Positions 23,340-34,607 of a stretch of 64,000 bases of DNA are shown here, one piece after another. Under the pieces are notes generated by a model, which searched no databases, had not been told where the DNA came from, and saw nothing but the letters and a program-made list of their open reading frames with translations. Numbering within the stretch: position 1 is the stretch's first letter; every line of letters starts with the position of its first letter. The DNA comes from Nipponacmea schrenckii (Eukaryota; Mollusca; Gastropoda; Lottiidae): positions 5,828,001 through 5,892,000 of the forward strand of contig JAUJPP010000011.1 of NCBI GenBank assembly GCA_030562195.1, in the 5' to 3' direction. The translations under genes were made by a program, and so were the position numbers.

Positions 23340-24095
23340 AATGTCGATTGTCTACCCAGACAAGCCTACAGAACTCACTAAGCCTAGTCTACCACTCTTA
23401 TTTAGACTAGTCGATTGTCTACCCAGGCTAGTCTACAGAACTCACTAAGCCTAGTCTACCATTGCTCTTATTTAGACAATCAGGTCGATTGTCTACCCAG
23501 GCTAGTCTACAGAACTCACTAAGCCTAGTTTACTACTCTTATTTAGACTGGTGGATTGTCTACCCAGGCTAGTCTACAGAACTCACTAAGCCTAGATAAT
23601 TGCTCTTATTTAGACTAGTCGGTTGTCTACCCAGACTAGTCTACAGAACTCACTAAGCCTAGTTTATTGCTCTTATTTAGACTGGTCAGATTGACTAGTG
23701 TACTGACCCAGCAGTCAACAGACTCACTAAGCCTAGTTTATACTCTTATTTAGACTAGTCGGTTGTCTACCCAGGCTAGTCAACAGAACTCACTAAGCCT
23801 AGTTTACTACTCTTATTTAGACTGGTGGATTGTCTACCCAGGCTAGTCTACAGAACTCACTAAGCCTAGTTTCATCTTATTTAGACTAGTCGATTGTCTA
23901 CCCAGGCTAGTCTACAGAACTCACTAAGCCTAGTTTATGCTCTTATTTAGACAGTTCGATTGCCTACCCAGGCAGTCAACAGAACTCACTAAGCCTAGTT
24001 TACTACTCTTATTTAGACTGGTGGATTGTCTACCCAGGCTAGTCTACAGAACTCACTAAGCCTAGTTGACTGCTCTTATGTAGACTGGTCGATTG
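23340..24095 (+). repeat. Minisatellite, about 65-bp unit, 11 copies
   Basis: Core CAGAACTCACTAAGCCTAG occurs about every 60-70 bp (near 23369, 23432, 23510, 23577, 23644, 23720, 23783, 23851, 23917, 23980, 24047). It is preceded by GATTGTCTACCCAGGCTAGT and followed by CTCTTATTTAGACT. Spacer length between cores varies by several bases. No coding frame persists. From 24110 to 26090 I see no supported gene or repeat. Confidence 0.95.
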
Positions 24096-26099
24096 ACTAG
24101 TGTTATACCAGCATTCACATTCCATATAGAGTCCCCCTTTTTCTGTTGACATTGTTAACTTAGTTAAAGTGTCTGGTAAATTCGTTGCTTTCGTTTCAAG
24201 GGTTTTTTTTTAAAAATTGGATTTAAAAGGATTGACCTTAAAACTTCCAATGTTATTGTGCAACCTGGTAGAGCCAATATGTAATAAATTCAGTTTAATT
24301 TTTTTGCAAGTTTACATTTATTTTAGCAGTCTCTATTTCCAGGTCATAATATTTTATTATAGGACCTGTTATTGTCTAGGGCGTTAGGGGGGTCCATGTC
24401 CCTATAGGTCGATAAAACCGATCCCGGCTAAAAATTTCAATAGGGATCAGCTGACGTCAGTATGGGATTTCCAAATTGATTCTCAACAGTGATTCCTTCT
24501 GTAGCGACACATGGAACTAAATCACGTGATTTGTAGACTCAAGTAGTTAAAGAAATAAAACATGGATGACAAAACTAACATGTGTTGTAATGTAATTTAA
24601 TCCTATACTAACTACAATCAAGATAAAACACAACATTAATAAACCAACATTTATAACCCAAGCATTCAGTTACAACAATCTTGATGAAAAAACCAGTCCT
24701 TAATATTTATAGCAACTTGTATGTTCCATTCGTTTCCCACTGTGGAACCACTTTACGTTCATTTCTAACAATTGTATTCCTTAATAAAATCATTTTGTTT
24801 TGGACATATTAACTTTATGGTTGAAGTAATTTGTAAACTTTCTGTTTAAAATAAGAGATATTGCCAATCCTCTGTACATTATTACTAAATATGTTGACAT
24901 TTATCATGAAATCAAGTGTTTTTATCCGGCCTAAGCTTATTGAAATTTACTGTGTATACAAGATAAGGTTACACTCGTCAAGAGTAGACATCCTAGAGGA
25001 AGCTTAATAGGAAACATTGTTATCTTCAAATAAATCTTCTATGATCTATTTCAAGTAAGGCGTTAAAATTTAGTTTAATGTGAAAACTGCTTAATACAAT
25101 AAATATATTGGTCACGGTGACAGCCATAGAACTCCTCGAATCTGTAAGGACGTCAATGATTGGTTGGTATATTCATAGTAGCCAATTAAAAACTAGTGTT
25201 TAAGTTACATTGTAGTTTCACCTCCTTCTGATTGTTTTTGTAATAATAAAACCCAAATTTTTTAAAGTATGATTATATTATTATTATATATTGTTGAAAA
25301 GAGAATCAAAAGAGTTTGGAAATTTTTTTTTTCTTTTGGGGAGCTCTATTTAAAAATGGTATAGGTATAGTATTTCTGTTTAGACCAAACATTTTATACG
25401 CCCACATGAATATTTTTGGCGTGCGCATTCAAAAATTCCGCAACACAGGGTCACGAGAGAAACAAACGAACCATTACATTGGTCATTTCATGAACCCAGT
25501 AACAATTTGTAATGGTGAATTGAAATTCTTGAAAAAAAAATTTGAAGCCACCGACTTGACATTTAATGGTGTATACAAAAACATTCATCTTTCCAAATAT
25601 ATCGAGGTTAAGTGGATTCGATGTATGTAAATACGATGTATGTAAACCTTGGAAAATCCCAAATTTATGTGGCTTAATTTTTCCGACTTTTCCCAGCCAT
25701 ATCTGCCCAAATAGCTATCAAGAGGCCCCAAATAGAGTCAGCAAGTTTCGGACTGAATTAAATTTTCTAATCCACGATTAGACCAAGAGATTTTACTTGC
25801 CATGGCGGCTATTCGCCTGGCAACGTATGCGACTGTCAGATTAGCTCTATTGTAGGCATAGGCAGGTTAATGTCGTAAGAACCTATATGTATCAGTATTT
25901 CAGTCAATGCTCACTCTTTCAAATTGATTCTCGAGGATGGAACAAGTATTTTATAGCGGGTTTATTACCTTCATGGGTGAGTGTATGTAATTTTTTCCTC
26001 TGTTTTTTTTTCTGGTATCTTCAATAATTTTGGAGTAAGCATCTTTGGTTATAGCTATGTGGTTGTTGTAATCATCCTCAGTTAAGCTTGTTCTGAGTT

Positions 26100-26271
26100 T
26101 GCTTAAAAGATTTCCCAAAGGTTTGGGGGGGAATGGAAATTTGAAAATTTTTTTTTTCCCCCCAAATTAAAAATCCCCCCCCCTTTTTTTTTTAAAGTTT
26201 AGGGAAAATTTTTAGTTTTTTTAAAATTTTTTTTTAAAAAAACCTTTTTTTTTTACCCTTTTTGGGAAAAA

Positions 26272-26310
<39 letters not shown>

Positions 26311-26830
26311 AATTTTTTTTTTTTAAAATTTTTTTTTTTTTAAAATTGTTTTGACATATTGGTTTTTTTTTTTTTTTTAAAATTTTTTTGTTTGTTTTAA
26401 TCATCCAAATTTTTAATTTTTTTTTGCGGGCTTTTTGTTTTAAATGGGGAACAAGGTTTTTAAACCCCTTCTTATGAATTTTAAACTATTAAATTGTGCC
26501 AATTCTTGTACGCCATGAAAGGGTTGAGAATTTGGTATTTTTTAAAAAAAAAAGGAAAAACCTTTTTTTTTCCCTTTTTTCAAAATTAAAAAAAATGGGG
26601 TTTTCCCCAAACCGTTTTCCTTAAAAAAACAGCTTGATAATGAGTTGTGGATGGGGTTTCTTAAAAAATTCAAGAAAAAAATTTAACCCAAAAACAAAAA
26701 AAAAACAAAAAAAAAAAAAAACAAAAAAAAACTTAAAAAATATTTTTAAAATTTAAAAAAAAAATTAGTCTGTTTTAAAAACGTGAAACCGACTTAAGGT
26801 CAGTGTAAGGCAAGGAAAAGGGGGGGGGGA
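26100..26830. other. Homopolymer-dominated, probably low-quality consensus
   Basis: Nearly all bases lie in runs of T, A, G or C (for example a T run of about 25 at 26275-26303, G9 at 26821-26829), unlike the rest of the window. Fragments still align with the LINE-A 3' UTR (AAAATATTTTTAAAATTT and ATTAGTCTGTTTTAAAAA near 26735-26780, compare 55640-55682) but with inflated homopolymers. This looks like uncorrected long-read error rather than true sequence. Confidence 0.7.
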
Positions 26831-29757
26831 GACAGGCAGTGACAAAGCAGCCTTAACCGCCGCATCTGCCGTATGTCCATGTGACTGAAGAGCCAACAAT
26901 GGACAATATCCTTTTTCCGCCTTGAGAGCTTGTAAATATCTCCGATTATTGGGTGCACCATAACCATCCTCCCACCCATTTTTGTATAGAAATGAGCAAA
27001 AGCTGGATGTCATGAATAGCTTGTAATGCGGACAAAGAATCAGAATAGATTATACATTTTTTAATGGGGACTGAAAGAACTCGAGTGCCTGTAAAATGGC
27101 AACGAGTTCTGCTGTGAAAATAGAGCCTGCTTGTGGAAGAGATGTGGTAGTGGCTGCTACCTTATCACCATCCAAGGAGTATAATCCCTATATTTAGCCC
27201 TTAATTCGAGAAAGTTAGACTTAAACACGTCTGTGACTTCTTATTGCTTGATAGACTAAAGTCTATCTGAAAGGGAGCAATAGACCACAGTGGAGTTGTG
27301 GTCATTATGAAGTCCGCAATACTGTCGTAGCTGATATCAGAAGAAAAAATTGCACGAGGCTCGGCCTCGGACAAATACTCAAAATAAGGACCAAATAGGG
27401 GGCGGTCAGGCGGATGGTATGGCAAAGATGCTATTTTAATAGCATGCTGCAGTGAAAGTCTGTCGCACAATGATGGTTCGTTAGCCTCGACGTACAGACT
27501 TTCAACTGGAGTTGAGCGAAAAGCTCCTCAACTGATTCTAATTCCTTGGTTGTGTATGGTGTCAACCTCTTTGAGGTAAGACTCTCAGCATGTTGAGAGC
27601 TTTCGGGGATTTGTTCTTGAGGATTTTAATGTGTGGACGAAAGGAAAGCTTGCTGTCAAAGGTAAGGCCAAGAAATTTCAATTCCTGTACAACAGGAACG
27701 ACAGCATTGTCCAAACGTAGCACTGGGTCAAGGTGCAAACCTCTTCGTTTACAGAAATGCATGCAGACGGTCTTGGATTTCGAAAATCGAAATCCATTGT
27801 TAGTCGCCCATTGCTGTAGATTGTTTAAGCAAAGCTGCAACTGACGCTCGATCGTCTGCATGTTAATAGAAGCGTAACACATCCTAAAAGTTACCAACAT
27901 ACAGAGAGCCATCAACACCCCGCCTAAGGCACGACGTGATGGAATTTATTTTGATGGAAAAAGGGGTAACAGCTAATATGCTACCTCAGGTACTCCATTA
28001 TCCTTAGGAAAAGGGGGTGGGAATTATGGTAGCAATCCTCCACGAAGGCGGAAAGACGCCTTCATCCCAAATCTGGTTAAATATAAATAAAAGTTTTTTT
28101 AATGTTGGGTACGGAAGATGTTTGAGGATATGATAATGGATATCATCAGGCCCAGTAGCTGTATCATGGGCCTGTTTTAAAGAATACTTAAGTTCAGATA
28201 TAGTAAATTTTTCATTATAATATTCCTCATTTTTGGATGTAAAATTTAATATTTTCTTCTCTTCCCGGAGACGGACTCTCTGGAAAGCATCAGAGGAAAA
28301 GTTTGATGATGAATTAAAAGAAAAATTACTACCTAAGGAGTGTGGTGAGCGTTGAAGTATCTACTTCGAGATGGTTCACAGATATTGTATCTGCTTTACC
28401 CTTGATCCTAAAAATCCTATCCCAGACTGACTTGGAGGACGTATGACTATTGATCTTTGACACGTACTCCTGCCATGACGACCTTTTTGCCTGGCGGATA
28501 GTCCGCCTGGCCTTGGCCCGTGCAATGCGAAAAGAGGCCATGTTATCATCGGAAGGAGTACGTTCAAGCAGTCGTAAAGCACGATTATGTTCTTTCAGTG
28601 CTGTCTTACAGTCTTCATTAAACCATGGTTTATTGAATCGTTTTGGAGTTCCCGAGGTTTTACGAATTGCCTGATCCGATACATCTTGTAAGATGGTGGT
28701 AAATAGTTCCATCGGGTCTTCTGCTTCATCTAGATCATCTTGAGGAAAAGAAGAAATGTAAAGCGCCTCTAAAAGGGGCCAATTAGCCACTTAGGGCAAT
28801 CACGAGAATAAGCTACATGGCTTCCAGTACAATTTACACAGCAAGGAGTGTCAGAGCAGTCCTTGCTGTCGTCGCCTTCCTTTCCACACTGAGCACATTT
28901 AGGTTTACTTTTGCAAGTGCGTGCACCGTGCCGAAATCGCTGACAATTAAAGCACCCTAGAGGATTTGTAATGAAATAGCTTACTTTGATGTTTAAATAT
29001 CCAATTTTGATAGATGCAAGAACTTCTGGATGGTTGAATTGAAGAATATAGGTGTTAGTCAGCATGCCATTTCGTCGAACAGAGATCCGTTCGACTTTGA
29101 TAAACCTTTAGAGATCGCAAAAGGAGATAATTTATTAAAAGGTTTTGAGGGATCCGAACTCTCTATTACAAGAAAACGAGGCCAACTATTATCGTTGGAC
29201 GACGTTCTTTAAATTCGACTTCCATTAAGCGACGTTTAGGGTTTTTGTTTTTTTTGGTTATCCATTTATGTTTTGTATAAGATTCATCTCCAAAAACCCT
29301 CGGCCACAACGGAACAGGACTTCAGCGCAGGCTGTTTGCGGGTAACAAGCGCTAACGCCCTAGAGGGTAATCAGGAGATATACCCAGATAAAGATATAAA
29401 GTAAAGTTCGAGGATGGGGCATTTAAAATTCCTGGAACTTGTTGTAATCTTTACCTGATTGACCCAAGCCGCTGCTTCTGAGTCAGTGTAATTGACATTG
29501 AAAAAAGAAAAACAACAAAAGGAAATGTTACTTCTTTCTTTAACCACTGACTCATAGGCTCAGCACGACAAGCCGATTGACCAGTGTGGGCCACACTGGC
29601 CACCCGTCTAGGAATCCCCTGGCCCAAAGTGATGTATTAAGAAGTATGTTACCCTCAACCACCAGCAGTCCATTCAAAACCGAGACGGGTCGCACCTCAC
29701 GGCAAACGAGGAGCCCCAATTCAGTTGCCTTTTACGACACGCAATGGATAAACCATT
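26765..29757 (-). pseudogene. LINE-A copy 2 (I-clade, nimbus-like), internally deleted
   Basis: Read from 29757 downwards: a 5' UTR (29757-29220) matching 59566-59230; an ORF1 start (WPRFLVIESSDPSKPF near 29185); then, after a frame change, the ORF1 zinc knuckles (29065-28790) with three CCHC-like boxes beginning GCFNCQRFRHGARTC. At the Cys-Pro-Lys-Trp end of the knuckles the sequence jumps directly into mid-ORF2 (28790-28329), deleting the end of ORF1 and the endonuclease. A second deletion near 28000 removes the RT core, leaving the thumb (27918-27562, HPHIK-like RPHIKILKNK). A further break leads to the post-RT linker (27470-27201) and a shortened RNase H (27180-26780). It cannot be functional. 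Confidence 0.88.
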
Positions 29758-31370
29758 GAAGAGCTGTACTAAATCGTTCAAAGGTCTGGCAGCTCATGCT
29801 TAAGCCCATTGGTAAACACATATCCGCAAAATAATGCAACTTATTATTCAGAGGAACAGTAAAACTTAACAACTCACAATCCTGTGGATGGATAGGGACA
29901 ATTCTGAAGGCATCTTTTATATCTGCCTTTGCCATCTGAGTGCCATGCCCAAAAAATTTAACTATTTCTATAACCCGGTCAAAGGTAATGGACCTCAGTA
30001 AACGCTGAATCAATACCAGAAGTCCCCATGAGGGAAGAACAAGTCATGAATGAGTCTGAAAGCCCCCGCCTCATGCTTTGGAATAACACCCAAAGGAGAG
30101 CCCCTCAGACAACTCAGCATTCAGGTTAGCAAAACAGATGGCATGATTTTTTTGTCAAGGTCAAAATGCGTTTACCTGAGAACGGGATACGAAAACCAAG
30201 AGAAAATCCTGGGTACAAAGACAGTCTCTCCACCTCGTCATAACATATATAGAATCTATTCGAATTCAGAGGTGTTGGCACTCTTACTGGTGGCAGAACG
30301 AAAGGAGTATCGAGAAGGTGGTTGTGACGGAGGGAATTGACCAACGGACGCTGGCTGATTTTTTGATGCAACACTAAGGGTCTGCAAAAATACAGACGAT
30401 ATAGTTGGGTCATAGGAATAGTAGGTGATAAATGTGGACTAGCAAATCATTATTAACTTTCCTTACTTTGGCATAACATTTGAAAACTGGATGCTTATAT
30501 CCACACTTACTACAAACATGGGCAAAGTGACACACTTTCCTTTTACAACCTATTTGTGTATTGTAACCCTGACAAACATTGCCAACTGAACTATTACTAT
30601 TGCCCCTGCGATTAGATGATGGAATTCTCTGCATATGAGAACCATGTGACGTAGTCGCTCTTAAGCAAAATTCTGAATGAAATTGATCCCACGGATGGTC
30701 AGTTGAGTGGCGAGAGGGGCGACACTGTGTATCATAGTACGTAAATGTAATGATACAACCATGTCAACTCCGAAACTAAATTATTATATACCAATAAAGT
30801 TGATGCCAACTTGGGGCTTTTTTGTATTACAATTTACAAGGGAAAAGGGCTGTTGCCGTAGATCTAGATTTAAGAAGGATCGCTGTCTGTCCCTGAAATA
30901 TTCAGTGAAAGCTGTGTGTAGGCACGGCACCCGGAAGCAAGGCATTAAATTCAACAAATTTATTAAGCCATATATCTTGTTTAAGCTCTTCCGAAACGTG
31001 ACGTGAAAGGGAAGCAGTTTGACTATTAATAGAGTCATTTGGTGGTCTGAACACTTCTGCAGCATTGATTGAAAAATCAGACGTGTCTGGTGGCGCAACT
31101 GGTGGTGGTTCCTTTGTAGAGTCATCTGTTGACGATGTTTTCAAAACAGCATTACTAGAGGCAGACGATCCGTCCACTTGAAGGTCTAATAGAAGGATCA
31201 CTAGGAACGGATGATCTAGGATGCAGTGTCCGACAACCCATCATGGTGGCCTACTAATCCACTGTCTATTAATTTTTGTCTTCCACTTTTGTCATAGGTA
31301 GTTCCTTTGCCTCATTAGATTAAGATGTTGAAGGACGGTTACGATTTTTATCCATTATAACTGATAAAAA
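29757..31370 (-). pseudogene. DIRS-like retroelement fragment B (gag and start of RT)
   Basis: On the minus strand: a gag-like acidic segment (31201-30902) with VSEELKQDIWLNKFVEFN; a Cys/His cluster (30634-30440) of the type C-x5-C-x3-C-x3-H-x2-C-x2-C-x4-H found before the RT of DIRS elements; then PFVLPPVRVPTPLNSNRF (30340-30280) and GFRIPFSG (about 30190). The RT motif is ADIKDAFRIVPIHPQD with CLPMGLSMSC (30013-29757). The RT stops abruptly at 29757, where the 5' end of LINE-A copy 2 begins. The missing part of RT and the tyrosine recombinase were not found. It is a different copy from the DIRS-like element at 46.9-51 kb. Confidence 0.75.
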
Positions 31371-31623
31371 CTGAGCATCCACAACCTATAATATACAATT
31401 GCACTGTATATCTTATGCCATTCAAGTAAAATCAAATGAAATCCACGTGTAGTTTAACACATCAACAAATCAAATGTAACGAATTCCAACAACATGTAAT
31501 ATATAACATGTATATAAAAATGTATTGGCAAACAAATCATGCACAATGTGAGGTATTTACATATAATACTCACCAATCAAGGACATATAGACTTAAGTAG
31601 CAAAATGCACAAAATATATAAAA

Positions 31624-31815
31624 CTATATCCCCCACCAACTTTGGAGCATCATGCACAATAAGACAAACAAAATCGATATGATTAAAATATTGTGCATCT
31701 TCAAATAATTCATTATCTTATAGTTTCTATACAATTTATTATCGGCATTAATACTCAAAGGCTGAATAGAGTAGTTTTTATTAGCGAAATTAATTGTCAA
31801 AGGTTGATTCGTCAT
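31624..31815 (-). CDS. Unrecognised small ORF with C-terminal hydrophobic helix (doubtful)
   Basis: 63 codons from ATG at 31815. Residues 1-38 are polar (MTNQPLTINFANKNYSI...). Residues about 41-60 form a hydrophobic stretch (HNILIISILFVLLCMMLQSW), as in a tail-anchored membrane protein. It lies between the DIRS-like fragment and a LINE-A fragment, in AT-rich DNA where chance ORFs of this length are expected. No family is recognised. It could also be a piece of a longer degraded gene. Confidence 0.2.
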   Translation of the reverse strand: MTNQPLTINFANKNYSIQPLSINADNKLYRNYKIMNYLKMHNILIISILFVLLCMMLQSWWGI

Positions 31816-31904
31816 GCATTCCTTCTTGTACTCGTTTTACTTTAGGATCTTCTCATACATCACCAAGGACATAGAAACAGTTAAGGAATTTTTCGCACAA
31901 CTCG

Positions 31905-32890
31905 AGTTGAAAGTCTGTACGTTGAGGCTAACGAACCCTCATTGTACGACAGACGTGACAGATTTTCACTGCAGTATGCTATTAAAATAGCTTCTTTGCC
32001 ATATCATCCGGCTTACCGGATTTAGTCCTTATTTTGAGCATTCAACCCCTTATGGTATTGCGGACTTCATAATGACCACAAGTCCACCTTGGTCAATTGC
32101 TCCATTTCAGATAGACTTTAGTCTATCAAGCAATAAGAAGTCACAAACAAGCTCCATCGTCTTTAATTCTAAATTCCTGGAATTAAGAGCTAAATATGGG
32201 GATTATTCTCTTTTCTATACAGATGGGTAGGAGGATGATTATGGTGCACCCAATAATCATATTTACAAGCTCTCTGGGCCGAAAAGGGACATTGTCCTTT
32301 GTTGGCTCCCCAGTCACATGGACTTGCGCGGCTAAGGCTGCTTTGTCTATGCCGATCTCCCCCTTTCCTTGCCGTACACTGAATTTAAGTCGGTGATAAG
32401 GACTTTTATTCTGCAACGAGGCAGCAAAATGGGATGCTGCAGATACAAACAAACTTCATGCAATCAAACCTGTTTTGGGGGATTGCCTATTGTGCCAACA
32501 GGAGAAATGAAGTTGTATTGTGTCGCTCTCGTCTTGGACATACTCACCTTACCAACTGTTATTTGCTCAAGCGAGAGCCTCAACCAGTTTGTGAGCATTG
32601 CCAGGTTCGCCTGACAATGAAACACATTCTGATTGAGTGCAAGCATCTCAAACCTACTACCGTGCTAGATCCTTGGTTCAGCTGTTTGCGCAACCTTTTC
32701 TTTATTAAAGATTAATTTGTATTTTAAAGTTTAAAATATATTTTATAGTTTTTTTTTTTTTTGCTATTTTGTTTTTAGCCCATTTTGCGTTACAACCATT
32801 CTGTGATATTGTTTTTAGCATTGTTTTGTTGCCCTTTTGGGGTTTCTGTGATAATTTGTATTTTAATGTATTAATGACTTTCTAGTTTTA
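31905..32890 (+). pseudogene. LINE-A copy 3, 5'-truncated (RNase H, C-terminal zinc motif, 3' UTR)
   Basis: Starts with sequence matching the post-RT linker (VEANEPSLYDRRDR near 31925). It runs through a shortened, frame-broken RNase H (32060-32390) to the C-terminal Cys/His region (32434-32650, HTHLTNCYLLKREPQPVCEH and MKHILIECKH), then the 3' UTR with a T-run (32690-32890). Only the 3' quarter of the element is present, the usual product of incomplete reverse transcription. 32890-33540 shows no feature I can support. Confidence 0.85.
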
Positions 32891-33554
32891 ATTTTTGTTT
32901 TTGTTTTAAATCGTATTCAGGTGCTATATAGCCCGTTTTGGTGCTGATGCAGAATTATTTTGAAACATTGTTCCATCCCTGAAACTATGCATTGTAATTT
33001 TGGAATTGACAAGCTTCAAAATTTTGATATTACTAAATTGTTATATAAAATATAGATATTACATATCTAAGTTGGATAATAGTAATCTCTTGTCCGAAGA
33101 ATGTTAAAGCGAGAGTTATAGAGAAAAAAACTGACTCTAGCCAAGGCAGACATCGAAATGAATTGAATTAAAACTACTGCGCAATAAAGAAAGTTCTAGA
33201 ACATTCTAGATCTCGTATTAATTGGTTGATAGAAATATCTCGATTGATATTGTTAACATAGCGGGGAAAAATAGAAATAAAATCAATATTCTTTTGCTGA
33301 AGTTTTGTTAGGGAGGAGATGTTGATTATACAATTTAATAATGTAAAAGACGAATTTGTTTATTGTATATCTTGAGTTTTGTTAGAGATTTTCGAATGTC
33401 GCCTGATCCGACATCCTGATTGTAGCGGAGTGGATTTTTTTTAAAGGAAGGGCGGGTGGGCAAATAGTTGTTATAGAATATACAGATATCCAGTAGCTCG
33501 GAACTGAGCGGAGAGGTGCTGGAAATCTATATACTCAATTACTCATACTATTTC

Positions 33555-33735
33555 TACTACTCCACTTTGGTCTGTTACTTCTTTCAATATTGATTTTAGT
33601 TTATCCAGTAAAAACTAGTCACAGACCAGTTCTGTGGTCTTCAAATCGGAATTTCTGGAACTCAGGTCTAAATATTGGGATAATGCACCTTTATATGGGT
33701 CTAAGGATAGTAATAATGTAGCAGCAACAAGCTCT
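33555..33735 (+). pseudogene. LINE-A-related fragment (start of RNase H)
   Basis: Codes TTPLWSVTSF, FNIDFSLSSKN and VVFKSEFLELRSKYWDN. This is parallel to the region before the RNase H domain of LINE-A at 56540-56400, with comparable spacing but about one third of residues changed. It is an older or different subfamily member, truncated on both sides. Confidence 0.7.
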
Positions 33736-33777
33736 CTCTAACATGTTATGTTTTTGGGATATTATACAATTGAAGTG

Positions 33778-34190
33778 AAACCAATATATGAAGATTATAA
33801 TTTATTACGAAACCTGAATTAAAATATAATATGTAGCAGATTCTACAGAATACGGTAATGGAGAGAAAGCCAATATATAAAGATTATAATTTATTACGAA
33901 ACCTGAATTAAAATATAATATATAGTAAAGAGATTCTACAGAATACGGTAATGGAGAGAAAGCCAATATATAAAGATTATAATTTATTACGAACCTGAAT
34001 TAAAATATAATATATGTTAAAGAGATTCTACAGAATACGGTAATGGAGAGAAAGCCAATATATACAGATTTCAATTTAATACCAAAACCTGAATTAAAAT
34101 ATAATATATGTAAAAGAGATTCTACAGAATACGGCGATGGAGAGAAAGCCAATATATAAAGATTATAATTTATTACCAAAACCTGAATAT
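33778..34190. repeat. 93-bp tandem repeat, about 4.5 copies, next to last exon of the YWTD gene
   Basis: The unit starts AAAGCCAATATATAAAGATT and ends GAATACGGTAATGGAGAG. Copies start near 33778, 33867, 33960, 34051 and 34144. On the minus strand each copy has AATAAA (from TTATTACGAA or TTATTACCAA). The array lies 60-470 bp beyond the stop codon of the minus-strand gene ending at 34249, so it may form its 3' UTR and polyadenylation region. Confidence 0.85.
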
Positions 34191-34248
34191 TCACAGATTT
34201 AGAACATTATAATGATTGAGTGTTTATATATGGTCTGTGTAGATATTT

Positions 34249-34607
34249 TCACATACACTCCATGTATGCATTTTCCGCTGTATCTGGATTAGGATGACCG
34301 TTATACAGATGTTTCCTGACCAACCAGAAGCAGACTATCATCAGGATGAAAAATATTACGACACCTCCTATAATCCAACCTATTGTTGGCCAGACACCAG
34401 TTTCTTCTACAACTCCCTTATCATTCACATCTTGTTCGTCATCAACGTCTAGTAGACCATTCGGATTTCGATCACCTTTAAAATTTTGGTGAATATCAGT
34501 AGAGACATTAGAAGAAATGATTCTGAGATTTTTATACTTGAAGAATGGACAGGTAATAAAATAGGGCTTCAATGGATATATTGTTTTCAGTAGCTGAGAA
34601 TTGATAT
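34249..34607 (-). CDS. YWTD gene, last exon: stalk, transmembrane helix, tail
   Basis: The acceptor is TTTCAGAG|AT (or two bases earlier). With the AG at 34609-34608 the phase-1 donor base of the previous exon completes an Asp codon. It encodes the end of the propeller (DINSQLLKTIYPLKPYF), a Cys, sequon NVST, an acidic stretch (LDVDDEQDVND) and the helix GWIIGGVVIFFILMIVCFWL. A basic RKHLYNG stop-transfer motif and a tail ending NAYMECM follow, with the stop at 34249-34251. The tail Tyr could be a phosphorylation or sorting site; nothing in the sequence proves it. Confidence 0.8.

Noticed and set aside
27590..28674. Plus-strand ORFs of 74-84 codons
   Set aside because: Antisense shadows of LINE-A ORF2; the same shadows occur over 56867-57202.
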